Source: a bacterium (GTDB taxonomy: Bacteria; Bacillota; Clostridia; Oscillospirales; Oscillospiraceae). From it: a stretch of DNA of 64,000 bases. Of the stretch, positions 7,613-15,201 are shown in pieces (the stretch's first letter is position 1; the number at the start of each line of letters is the position of its first letter). The translations under genes and the position numbers were made by a program. The notes under the pieces were generated by a model that saw only the letters and a list, made by a program, of their open reading frames with translations, was not told where the DNA came from and did not search any database. The stretch is from NCBI GenBank assembly GCA_004560375.1, contig SFVC01000019.1, forward strand, positions 1 through 64,000, read 5' to 3'.

Positions 7613-8953
7613 TCAGCCGTTGACGGCCTGGTAGCGGGAGGCCCAGCCCTCCACAAAGGCGGTCTTGACGGTGGCCCAGTTGGCGTCGGACTGGTCGCTG
7701 TTGTACTGGTTCAGGGCGGCCACCAGGGCGGCGCGGTAGTTGTCCACGTCGGGCTGGTAGTTGGTGACCCAGGGCATCACGTAGCAGCCGTTGGCGGCGT
7801 ACTCGTTGGCGTCGGCCAGGAAGCCGTTGGCGGACTCGGGGGCGTTCTTATAGGGCAGCACGCCCAGCTCGTTCACCATCTTGGCGGAGGCGTCGGGGTC
7901 GCTGACCAGCCACACCATGAAGTCGATGGTGGCCTTCTGATCGGCCTCGGAGACCTTGGAGTTGACGGCCCAGCAGTTCTCGGTGCCGCAGTTCAGGCCG
8001 GCCTTCTCCTCGCCGGCCACGCCGCAGTAGTAGGGGATCATGGTGGCGTTGGGAACGGCGGCGGAGATGTCGGCGTAGGTCCAGGAGCCCTGAACATGGA
8101 ACGCGGCCTTGCCGGTCTTGAACTCATTGTCGGGGTCGTGGCCGCCGGTGGCCAGCTCCTTGGGGGAGGTCAGGCTGTTGTTGATGCACAGGTCATAGAG
8201 GTTCTTGAAGTTGTCCATATACTCGCCGGTGAGGGAGGGGGGGCACTCGGTCCAGGGATCGTCCTTCTGCTCATAGAAGTACTCCAGGTTGGCCATGTGG
8301 CCGGTGAAGCGCCAGGAGGAGTTGCCGTCCATGTCACAGGAGGTGAAGGCGTCGAAGCCCAGCTCGCCGGCCCGGGCGTGGATGTCCTCCACAACCTTCT
8401 TCAGCCCGTCGAAGTTGGTGATCTCGTCCATGGAGTGGCCGGCCTGCTCCACCAGGTCGGGGTTGACGATGATGCCGTAGCACTCGTAGCAGTAGCCGAT
8501 GGACACCAGCTTGCCGGTCTCGTCATAGAGGTTATAGCCGTCGGTGTTCAGCTCGGCCTCAATGGCGGTGCCCTTCAGATCCAGGGCGTAGTCCTTCCAC
8601 GTCTTGACGCCCTCGGTGTTGCCGATGACGAACAGGGTGGGGGCCTCGGTCTTATCCATCTCGGCGATGAGGGTCTGGCTGTAGGTGCCAGCGGCGGCGG
8701 TGACGACCTGGACGGGCACGCCGGTCTTGTCGGTGTAGGTCTTGGCCAGCTCCTGAGCGGTGGTGTCCAGCTCGGGCTTGAAGTTCAGCCAGTAGACGCG
8801 GCCGGTCTCGGTGCTGCCGCCGGGCTGCTGGGTCTGATTGCCGGGCTGCTGGGTATTATCGCCGGGATTCTGGCTGGTGCAGCCAGCCAGAAGCATGGCC
8901 ATGGCCATGCTGAGAGCCAGGGTCAGGGCCAGGATCTTTTTGAACTTGCTCAT
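7613..8953 (-). CDS. Sugar ABC transporter substrate-binding lipoprotein
   Basis: A 446-residue extracellular solute-binding protein of family 1. The N-terminus is a lipoprotein signal with lipobox LLAGC, so Cys25 or so would carry the lipid anchor. A Gln/Pro/Gly/Asn-rich linker follows (to about residue 50), then the two-lobed binding domain. It is the first gene of the operon and lies 44 bases from a promoter with a LacI operator. It delivers sugar to the MalF/MalG-type permeases, and the operon's MalQ and GH13 enzymes point to maltodextrins or related alpha-glucosides. Confidence 0.93.
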   Translation of the reverse strand: MSKFKKILALTLALSMAMAMLLAGCTSQNPGDNTQQPGNQTQQPGGSTETGRVYWLNFKPELDTTAQELAKTYTDKTGVPVQVVTAAAGTYSQTLIAEMDKTEAPTLFVIGNTEGVKTWKDYALDLKGTAIEAELNTDGYNLYDETGKLVSIGYCYECYGIIVNPDLVEQAGHSMDEITNFDGLKKVVEDIHARAGELGFDAFTSCDMDGNSSWRFTGHMANLEYFYEQKDDPWTECPPSLTGEYMDNFKNLYDLCINNSLTSPKELATGGHDPDNEFKTGKAAFHVQGSWTYADISAAVPNATMIPYYCGVAGEEKAGLNCGTENCWAVNSKVSEADQKATIDFMVWLVSDPDASAKMVNELGVLPYKNAPESANGFLADANEYAANGCYVMPWVTNYQPDVDNYRAALVAALNQYNSDQSDANWATVKTAFVEGWASRYQAVNG

Positions 8954-8996
8954 TTCATTGTCCTCCTAAAAATATTTTGCCGGATTGGGAACGATA

Positions 8997-9054
8997 CCGG
9001 AAACGTTTCCGGTTGTGCTGTGATTATAATAGCAACAAAAACCGGCGGATGCAA
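8997..9054 (-). promoter_or_regulatory. Maltodextrin operon promoter with LacI-type operator
   Basis: On the minus strand a -35 box TTGCAT (9049-9054) and -10 box TATTAT (9026-9031) are 17 bases apart. Just downstream, over the expected start site, lies the perfect 16-bp palindrome CCGGAAACGTTTCCGG (8997-9012), with the central CG characteristic of LacI/CcpA-family sites. A bound repressor there would block initiation, so the LacI protein encoded in the operon probably closes a feedback loop. Binding by CcpA instead cannot be ruled out. Confidence 0.8.
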
Positions 9055-9161
9055 GAGAAAATAATCCTGAACTGAAAAAATCGGAAGGTTGCAAAAAATT
9101 GTCCCTCTATTTTTGTTCGATATGCTCAATAACCGGCGGCCCAGCGCCTGAAAACGCAAAT

Positions 9162-9196
9162 AGAGCGGCTGTCACCCGTCAGGGCTGAGCCGCTCT
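9162..9196 (-). terminator. Terminator of the MATE gene
   Basis: AGAGCGGCT (9162-9170) pairs with AGCCGCTCT (9188-9196) around a 17-base loop. On the minus strand the stem is followed by ATTTGCGTTTT. It sits 25 bases after the MATE stop codon. Confidence 0.6.
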
Positions 9197-9220
9197 CAGA
9201 TGCTTGTTGAAACCGGATGC

Positions 9221-10567
9221 TTATCCGCCGGAGAGGCTGGTCATCCATTTCCGGCTGCGGAACAACATCCAGGTCAGCAGGAGCCGGACAAGCTCCTCCT
9301 GAGACAGGATAAAGTATACCAGATGAATGGGCATATGGAATACAAACGCCGTGACCAGCCCCAGGGGAACCCCCACAAGCCAGGTGCCGGCCATATCAAT
9401 GGCCATGATGTAAGCCGTTTTTCCGCCGCTCCGGATAATCCCGCCACCCAGGATCATATTGGCCACCTTGACCGGGGCCAGCACCGCGAACAGGAACAGA
9501 AGCCCGCTGGCCACTGCCTGTACATCGGGTTCCACCTTGTAGAGCCGCACATACGGCCCCCGCAGACAGATCAGAAGGGCGGACAGCAGCAGGGAGCCCC
9601 AGAGACCATACCACATCAACTTTTTGGACTCCTGATAGGCCGCCTCATATTCCCGGGCGCCCAGACGCCTGCCGGTCAAAATGCCGGCCGCCTGGGAAAC
9701 TCCGCTCAGGGCGCCGGTAAAAAGTCCCTGAATGGGGCCGGTCATGGACATGGCGGCCAGGTCGCCCGTTCCGATGTGTCCATAAATATAGGTGTTGACA
9801 TTCTGGCCTACGCTCCAGAGAAACTCGTTCACCAGGATAGGCAGGAGCATCAGGGCAAATTGCCGCCAGCCCTCCGAACCAAGGGAGAGGGAAAAGTGGA
9901 ATCCGCCGCGGTTCCGGATCCTGACCCAATAGAATACGGCCAGGATCAGAAGGAGGTTGATCACTTGGGATACTACGCTTGCGATGGCCGCCCCTGCGGC
10001 GCCCAAGGGGCGGAAGCCAAACCGGCCAAAAATCAGCGCGTAGTTCAGCCCCGTGTTGACAACGGCCGAAAGGATGCCGGCGCAGAGGGGATATACGGAG
10101 TGCCCCATGCATCGGATCATGACGGAGAGGATCGAGGCCATCCCCATTGGGAGGTACGTCCAGACAATGCGGATCAGATAGTCCCGGCCGGGGGCGAGGA
10201 TGGCCCTGTCGTCCTTGACGAAAATGCGGATGATCTGCTCTGGAAACAGGAGGCACAGCGCCATAAACAGTCCCCCAAGGGCAGCCGCCACAATCAGGTT
10301 GACAGACAGGCTCCGGTCGGCCAGATCTTCATTCTCCATGCCCAGGTATTGGGAGATCATGACCCCGGCGATGGCGGCCACCGCGCCCACCACAACGGAA
10401 TAGATAAAGGCCGGCCGGCTGGCGACCTCAATAGCGGCCACCGCCGTGCTGCCCAGCTGCCCCACCATCAGCTGATCGATCATAGCAAAAGAGGATTGGA
10501 GCATGGACTGGAGGCCAACGGGAACAGCGATGCCGGCCACTGACCAGAAAAAAGAGCGCTGCCGCAT
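9221..10567 (-). CDS. MATE-family efflux transporter
   Basis: A 448-residue membrane protein with about 12 predicted helices in two similar halves, as in multidrug and toxic compound extrusion antiporters that export organic cations or drugs using sodium or proton gradients. Family features include the N-terminal PVGLQSMLQSSFAMIDQLMVGQLGS segment (residues 16-40) and the symmetrical MTGPIQGLFTGALSG segment of the second half. A strong promoter and two tandem dyads precede it, so it is probably inducible. The LacI-family gene lies directly upstream on the same strand. Base composition is lower in GC than the operons on either side. Confidence 0.92.
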   Translation of the reverse strand: MRQRSFFWSVAGIAVPVGLQSMLQSSFAMIDQLMVGQLGSTAVAAIEVASRPAFIYSVVVGAVAAIAGVMISQYLGMENEDLADRSLSVNLIVAAALGGLFMALCLLFPEQIIRIFVKDDRAILAPGRDYLIRIVWTYLPMGMASILSVMIRCMGHSVYPLCAGILSAVVNTGLNYALIFGRFGFRPLGAAGAAIASVVSQVINLLLILAVFYWVRIRNRGGFHFSLSLGSEGWRQFALMLLPILVNEFLWSVGQNVNTYIYGHIGTGDLAAMSMTGPIQGLFTGALSGVSQAAGILTGRRLGAREYEAAYQESKKLMWYGLWGSLLLSALLICLRGPYVRLYKVEPDVQAVASGLLFLFAVLAPVKVANMILGGGIIRSGGKTAYIMAIDMAGTWLVGVPLGLVTAFVFHMPIHLVYFILSQEELVRLLLTWMLFRSRKWMTSLSGG

Positions 10568-10587
10568 AAAATCACCTGCCTCCCCAA

Positions 10588-10656
10588 ATTATGCTGGAAA
10601 GGGCAGGCAATGTCAATAGGTTAAACGCATAACCTACTTGGTTAATGACATAACCA
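10588..10656 (-). promoter_or_regulatory. MATE promoter with two tandem GGTTA-N6-TAACC dyads
   Basis: The minus strand has TTGACA (10611-10616), a 17-base spacer and CATAAT (10588-10593). Immediately upstream of the -35 box lie two inverted repeats of the same form, AGGTTA-N6-TAACCT (10618-10635) and TGGTTA-N6-TAACCA (10639-10656), their starts 21 bases (two helical turns) apart. The second overlaps the last codons of the LacI-family gene. This is the layout of a cooperatively bound regulator site. The regulator is not identifiable from sequence; the dyads lack the central CG expected for a LacI protein. Confidence 0.75.
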
Positions 10657-11629
10657 GATGGACGGAAGTGAGGAAATTACCGGAAAACGTGGGCTCCTCT
10701 TTCATCCGCTTCAGCAGCCGGAGCGCCATTTGGGCCCGGCACACCCCATCCTGCCGCACGGAGGTGAGTGGGGGGACGACCTGTTCACAGATGCCGCTGT
10801 CATCAAAGCCGACGATGGCAATATCCCGGGGTACGTTCAGACCGTTTTGCTGTAAAAAGCGCATCAGATCGACGGCATAGTAATCTGAAACCGCAAAGAC
10901 AGCGCTGTATTGCCGCAGAAAATTAAGCCGTTCCCGGTAGAAGGGCTCCCGTTCCCGCTTGCACATGGGTATCTTTAGAAAATCTGCGGGGAAGCCCAGC
11001 CCCTCACAGAGGCCCTTGTAGCGCTGAAGATCCATACACTCCTGATTGTCGGCGATACAGAGCACCCGCCGGTGCCCCCGCTCCCGCAGGTGCGCGCCCA
11101 CCTGCCGGCCGCCGTCCCGGTCGTCGATCTGGATGTTGCAGATCCGTCCCTCATTTTCAAAATAACCGTCATAGACGACAAAGGGAATGTGGATCCGGCT
11201 GCGGAACTCCTGGTATTCGTCGGCGCAGAAGCTGAGGATTACCATGCCGGCCATATTCCACATGGAGGCGAATTTGACCGCCTCCATAATGTTTCCGGCT
11301 TTTTTTATCATCATAAAATAGCCGTTGCGTTCAATTTCGTCCGACAGCGCGTTTAGGGCGGCGGCAATAAAGGGATCCTGCAGTAGCTGACCCTCATACT
11401 TCTCGTGGTTTTTGATGACTACGCCGATGATGCGGGAGTCGTTCTGGGCCAGCAGGGTAGCTGCCATATTGGGGATGTAGCCCCGCTCCTCCAGCTTTTC
11501 CTGCACCCGCTTTACTGTCTGGGCGGATATCTTTTTTGTCTTTCCGTGAATTACATTGGATACCGTCGCGGTGCTGACGCCCAGTTCTTCCGCAATGTCA
11601 ATGATGCGGATCTTTCCCTCTCTCCACAT
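10634..11629 (-). CDS. LacI-family transcriptional regulator
   Basis: A 331-residue regulator with a LacI helix-turn-helix (IRIIDIAEELGVSTATVSNV, about residues 6-26), hinge helix, and sugar-binding-protein-like effector domain. The start at 11629 is preceded by GGGAG eight bases upstream; the open frame before it lacks support. It lies 66 bases upstream of the MATE gene. Its own target and ligand are unknown, and no perfect CG-centred palindrome was found in the adjacent gaps. Like the MATE gene it is less GC-rich than its surroundings, so the pair may have arrived together. Confidence 0.88.
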   Translation of the reverse strand: MWREGKIRIIDIAEELGVSTATVSNVIHGKTKKISAQTVKRVQEKLEERGYIPNMAATLLAQNDSRIIGVVIKNHEKYEGQLLQDPFIAAALNALSDEIERNGYFMMIKKAGNIMEAVKFASMWNMAGMVILSFCADEYQEFRSRIHIPFVVYDGYFENEGRICNIQIDDRDGGRQVGAHLRERGHRRVLCIADNQECMDLQRYKGLCEGLGFPADFLKIPMCKREREPFYRERLNFLRQYSAVFAVSDYYAVDLMRFLQQNGLNVPRDIAIVGFDDSGICEQVVPPLTSVRQDGVCRAQMALRLLKRMKEEPTFSGNFLTSVHLVMSLTK

Positions 11630-11725
11630 AAATATTTCTCCCGAAAATAGTATCTTCTGTTCGCACAATTCATTTGCGGGGAAACCCAAAATTCCGGCGG
11701 TTTTGATGGACGGGCTGATTCACGT

Positions 11726-12286
11726 TTACAGCGGTTTCACATACCGCAGGTCGTGGCAGGGCGGGCTGTCGGGAAAGGGGATGTCTGCGCTGGTGCCGTC
11801 CCAGGAGAAACCGTGGGCGGCATAGAACCGCCGGGCCCCCTCGTTCTCCTGGAGGACGAACACGAAGGCGTTCCGAAACCCCTCCCCTTTCATCCGGCGG
11901 CAGGCCTCGTCAAACAGCAGCCCGCCGTAGCCCCTCCCCCGCTCCGCCGGTTGGGTGTAGAAGGAGGCGATCTCCCCCCAGTCGGCGTAGTCGGTGTTGT
12001 CAAAGGTGCAGATGTCCCCCACATTGTAATTGGTGGTGCGGGCCCTGCAATAGTTCAGGCAGGACACCGGCTCCTCCCCCCGGTAGAGCAGCAGGCCATG
12101 CACGCCGTTCCGGGTCTCGTAGTTGGTGCGGAACACCTCCACCCAGCGGTCGTCGGTGATCTCCCGGGCCATGTAGTCGGCGGGCACCGCGTCCACATAG
12201 GTGTCCCGCCAGCCCAGGGCGTGGAGGAGGGACATGGCCCGGAAATGCTCCTCCGTGCAGGCGTCCACAAAATGCAGTTCGTCCAT
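11726..12286 (-). CDS. GNAT-family N-acetyltransferase
   Basis: A 186-residue GCN5-related acetyltransferase. The acetyl-CoA loop is visible as QPAERGRGYGGLLFDEA (about residues 122-138), preceded by the beta-4 strand EIASFYTQ and followed by the NEGARRFYAAHGF motif. The start at 12286 follows GGGAGG at an eight-base gap. The substrate is unknown. It appears to be a single-gene unit: it is 96 bases upstream of the LacI gene and separated by about 380 bases from the next gene upstream. Confidence 0.87.
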   Translation of the reverse strand: MDELHFVDACTEEHFRAMSLLHALGWRDTYVDAVPADYMAREITDDRWVEVFRTNYETRNGVHGLLLYRGEEPVSCLNYCRARTTNYNVGDICTFDNTDYADWGEIASFYTQPAERGRGYGGLLFDEACRRMKGEGFRNAFVFVLQENEGARRFYAAHGFSWDGTSADIPFPDSPPCHDLRYVKPL

Positions 12287-12666
12287 AAAAACCTCCCAAA
12301 TGAGCGGCCCCGCCCCGGTTGGGGCGGGGCCGCGATACGGCGGCAGTTCCCCTTGCCCGCCCTCGCTTCCAGTCAACGCTGTGGGAATACGATGTCAATA
12401 TGGGCCCTCGCCCTGTAACGGTACGGTCGTGCGCGGTCTGGGCCTAACGGTAACGTGGAGGGATCGAACCCCCTCGCGCCAGCCCTTTGGCGCCACCAAT
12501 GCTTCCGGCTCATTCTCAGCCGGGGGAGATCGCGTTCGCCCCGAAAGCTACCTGCTTTGCCGCCTTGTTCCTTTTTCTTGAAAGAAAAAGGAACCGAAAA
12601 AGAACTTGAAACTGCTGACGGAAATGGTGCTGATCTGTAGCGTTGGTGTCACGGCAACGCTCGTAC
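12287..12666. other. Gene-free structured stretch
   Basis: This 380-base gap holds no convincing gene but several hairpins. A 13-bp stem with GGTT loop spans 12304-12333 just upstream of the acetyltransferase start. A perfect 13-bp stem with a 2-base loop spans 12567-12594 (left arm GTTCCTTTTTCTT), about 70 bases past the end of the DIP1984-family gene and a possible terminator for it. Shorter dyads lie between 12460 and 12535, including a T-arm-like segment at about 12465-12478 that does not fold into a full tRNA. A related T-rich segment occurs upstream of truA near 59275. Confidence 0.5.
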
Positions 12667-13119
12667 CTAAATCAATTCCGTACTCCAGTTGGCCGCCTGG
12701 ATCGTATTGTCCAGCAGGCGCAGCTCCTTGGACAGTCCATCCACGTCCCGCTGAAGCTGGGGCACGTCCACGGCGCTGAACAGCTTGATCTCCCGCCCGC
12801 TGGCCCGGTGTCCCACCTGACTGGCCTGATAGGCCAGATCCCGATAGGCGCCCAGCTTCAGCTTCAGCGCGTCCCGCCGGGCCAGGTGCTGGGTGAGGGT
12901 TTTGCCCTCCACCTGGGTGCGGCAGTTGGTCAGGTTGATCCGGGCGATGATATCCTCCAGCTCCGCCACGCAGCGATCCAGCTCCGCCAGAAGGTTCTTC
13001 GGATCCTCGATGGGCTTCTCCTTCTCCTGGACGATGGCGTTGTTCCCCAGCCGCTGCTGGAGCTGCTGGATCCGGCGGTTCAGATCCGCCCGCTCCTGTA
13101 AGGCCTCCGCTAATTTCAT
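12667..13119 (-). CDS. DIP1984 family protein
   Basis: A 150-residue, largely helical protein matching the DIP1984 (septicolysin-like) family, whose function is not established. The sequence is predicted coiled coil at residues 1-25 (LAEALQERADLNRRIQQLQQRL) and again near the C-terminus, with a conserved central RINLTNCRT segment. The start at 13119 is set by AAAGGAGG eight bases upstream. It is the last gene of the acyl-CoA dehydratase-activase operon, 13 bases after the HgdB-like gene, although nothing links its fold to that pathway. Confidence 0.78.
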   Translation of the reverse strand: MKLAEALQERADLNRRIQQLQQRLGNNAIVQEKEKPIEDPKNLLAELDRCVAELEDIIARINLTNCRTQVEGKTLTQHLARRDALKLKLGAYRDLAYQASQVGHRASGREIKLFSAVDVPQLQRDVDGLSKELRLLDNTIQAANWSTELI

Positions 13120-13132
13120 GGCGCTTCCTCCT

Positions 13133-14437
13133 TTACACACCCGCGCCCGCGGGCTCTTTTTCCCGTTCCGCCTCCTGCCTGGCCAGGGCCTTGGCGTTGG
13201 CCAGCATCAGCTTGATCCGGTTTTCCTGGTTGATCTTGGTGGCCCCCGGATCGTAGTCGATGGCCACGATGTTGGAGTTGGGGTAGTCGTCCTTCAGCTT
13301 GCGGATCATGCCCTTGCCCACGATATGGTTGGGCAGGCAGCCGAAGGGCTGGGTGCACACGATGTTGGGCACCCCGGAATGGATGAGCTCCAGCATCTCG
13401 CCGGTGAGCAGCCACCCCTCCCCCATCTTGTTCCCGTCGCCTAAATAGCCCTGCACCAGCTTGTGCATCTCCTCAAAGGTGCCGGGGGCGCGGAAGCGGC
13501 TCTTTTTCAGGGCGGCGATCATGTCCTTCTGACAGGCCTCGATGTAGCCCTTGAAGATCTGGGCCACCTTCTTCTTGGCCCACAGCCCGCCGTAGATGTC
13601 CACGTCCGTCTCCCGGTTGAAAATCTTGAAGATCATAAAGTCGGTGAGGCCGGGCACCACAGGCTCCGCCCCCTCGGACAGCAGGAAGTCCTCCAGGTTG
13701 TTGTTGCCCAGAGGGGAGAACTTCACGTAGATCTCCCCCACCACCCCCACCTTCACCTTCTCGTCCCGGGAGACGGGGACGGCGGCGAAGTCGGCGATGA
13801 TGGCGTCGAAGCTCTCCCGCATCTGCTTGCGGCTCATGCCGCGACCCTGCTGGAAGCCGTCGATGAGCTTCCCCTGCCACTCGTCCACCAGCCGGTCGGT
13901 CTGGCCGTGGTTCAGCTCATAGGGCCGCACCTGGTTGGCCACGTTGACGATGAGATCGCCGTACAGCATGGCGTAGATCATCTTGCGGATCATGCCCAGG
14001 GTCAGCGTCCAGCCCGGGTTTTTCTCCAGCCCGGACAGATTCACCGAGATGACGGGCACGAAGGCCAGATCCGCCTTCTCCAGCGCCTTTCGCAGCAGGT
14101 GGATGTAGTTGGACGCCCGGCAGCCGCCGCCCGTCTGGGTGATGAACAGCGCGATCTTGTGGGGATCATAGCCGCCATGCTTGATGGCGTCGATGAGCTG
14201 GCCGATGACCAGCAGGGCGGGGTAGCAGGTGTCGTTGTGGACGTATTTCAGCCCCTCGTCCACAATGCCCCGGTGGTTGGTGGTGAGCATATCCACCTTG
14301 TAGCCCTCCAGCACCAGCAGCTGGCGGAACATCCCGAAGTGGACGGGCAGCATCTGGGGCATGAGGATGGTGTACTCCTCCTTCATCTCCTTGGTAAAGA
14401 GCAGCCGTCCATCCTTGTCATATTTCAGTTCAGCCAT
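13133..14437 (-). CDS. 2-hydroxyacyl-CoA dehydratase-like component (HgdB-type)
   Basis: A 434-residue protein resembling the HgdB/HgdC-type C-terminal region of the large acyl-CoA dehydratase-activase-related proteins of Clostridia. Visible features are conserved cysteines in HNDTCYPALLVIGQL, TGGGCRASNY and TQPFGCLPNHIVGKGM, suitable for iron-sulfur or CoA-linked chemistry. Homologues of about 1,400 residues carry this module in the same polypeptide as the ATPase modules; here it is a separate gene, split from its partner by an acetyltransferase. The start has AAGGAG upstream. The natural hydroxyacyl-CoA substrate is unknown. Confidence 0.78.
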   Translation of the reverse strand: MAELKYDKDGRLLFTKEMKEEYTILMPQMLPVHFGMFRQLLVLEGYKVDMLTTNHRGIVDEGLKYVHNDTCYPALLVIGQLIDAIKHGGYDPHKIALFITQTGGGCRASNYIHLLRKALEKADLAFVPVISVNLSGLEKNPGWTLTLGMIRKMIYAMLYGDLIVNVANQVRPYELNHGQTDRLVDEWQGKLIDGFQQGRGMSRKQMRESFDAIIADFAAVPVSRDEKVKVGVVGEIYVKFSPLGNNNLEDFLLSEGAEPVVPGLTDFMIFKIFNRETDVDIYGGLWAKKKVAQIFKGYIEACQKDMIAALKKSRFRAPGTFEEMHKLVQGYLGDGNKMGEGWLLTGEMLELIHSGVPNIVCTQPFGCLPNHIVGKGMIRKLKDDYPNSNIVAIDYDPGATKINQENRIKLMLANAKALARQEAEREKEPAGAGV

Positions 14438-14460
14438 GAGTAAGCACTCCTTTCGCGGGA

Positions 14461-15201
14461 TCAGTCATTGCGGACGGCCCAGTAGAGCCGCCCCATAGAG
14501 CGGGTCATGCCCAGGGACTGCTGGAGAGCCAGGGACGCCTCGTTCCCATCGAACACCTGCCCGTAGGGGACGCGGCCCCGGGACAGCTCCAGATCAATCA
14601 GATGGGACTGGAGCAGCCTGCCCAGCCCCCGGCGGCGGTACTGGGGCAGCACCTCCAAAAGCCCCATGGAGCCCTCGGCGTGGCGGCCGATGAAGGCCAT
14701 GAGGGTCTCCCCCTCAAAGGCGCCGTACAGCTCCCCCTGCTCGATCAGTCCGGACAGATAGCCGTCATCCACGCCGTTCTCGGCGTAGTGCTCCACCACG
14801 GCGGGCAGGTGGGACAGCTCCAGCTGCCGGATCTCGGCCTCACAGTCCGGGGCGGCGGGGGCCATAGTTCGCAGATATCCCACCTGCCAGCAGGGGTTCA
14901 GCCGGTCAAACCCAAACCGCTTCTCCAGCTCGTCCAGGTAAAAGTCCTCGTGGACGGTGAGGAAGTCCGGCTGGGGCGGCAGCATGGCCAGCAGCCGCTT
15001 GGCTGTCTCCAGATCGTCGGCGAACATGGTAAAGCCCAGCTCCTGTCCGTCCTTCTCATAGTTCCGGAAGGAAACCAGGGCGCCCCGGGGCATGGCGGCG
15101 ATGAGCCGCCCCTCCCCCCGGCGGATTGCCTCGGTGAGATCCAGGTAGAGCACCGGATCCCGGTTCAGCGCCTCCTGGCAGATACTCAGATCAATGTTCA
15201 C
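14461..15201 (-). CDS. GNAT-family acetyltransferase embedded in activase operon
   Basis: A 246-residue protein whose C-terminal half is a GNAT domain: the acetyl-CoA binding loop is VLPQYRRRGLGRLLQSHLID (about residues 185-204), followed by NEASLALQQSLGM. The N-terminal half is a less conserved extension, as in GCN5-related enzymes with a double fold. It overlaps the end of the activase gene by 11 bases and stops 23 bases before the HgdB-like gene, so it must be co-translated with both. A protein- or CoA-modifying role within the dehydratase system is possible but unproven. Confidence 0.82.
   Translation of the reverse strand: MNIDLSICQEALNRDPVLYLDLTEAIRRGEGRLIAAMPRGALVSFRNYEKDGQELGFTMFADDLETAKRLLAMLPPQPDFLTVHEDFYLDELEKRFGFDRLNPCWQVGYLRTMAPAAPDCEAEIRQLELSHLPAVVEHYAENGVDDGYLSGLIEQGELYGAFEGETLMAFIGRHAEGSMGLLEVLPQYRRRGLGRLLQSHLIDLELSRGRVPYGQVFDGNEASLALQQSLGMTRSMGRLYWAVRND

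Noticed and set aside
12440..12540. tRNA-like T-arm (reverse strand GGTTCGATCC) in the gap after 12.29 kb
   Set aside because: No complementary acceptor stem or anticodon arm can be drawn around it; only separate hairpins are present.
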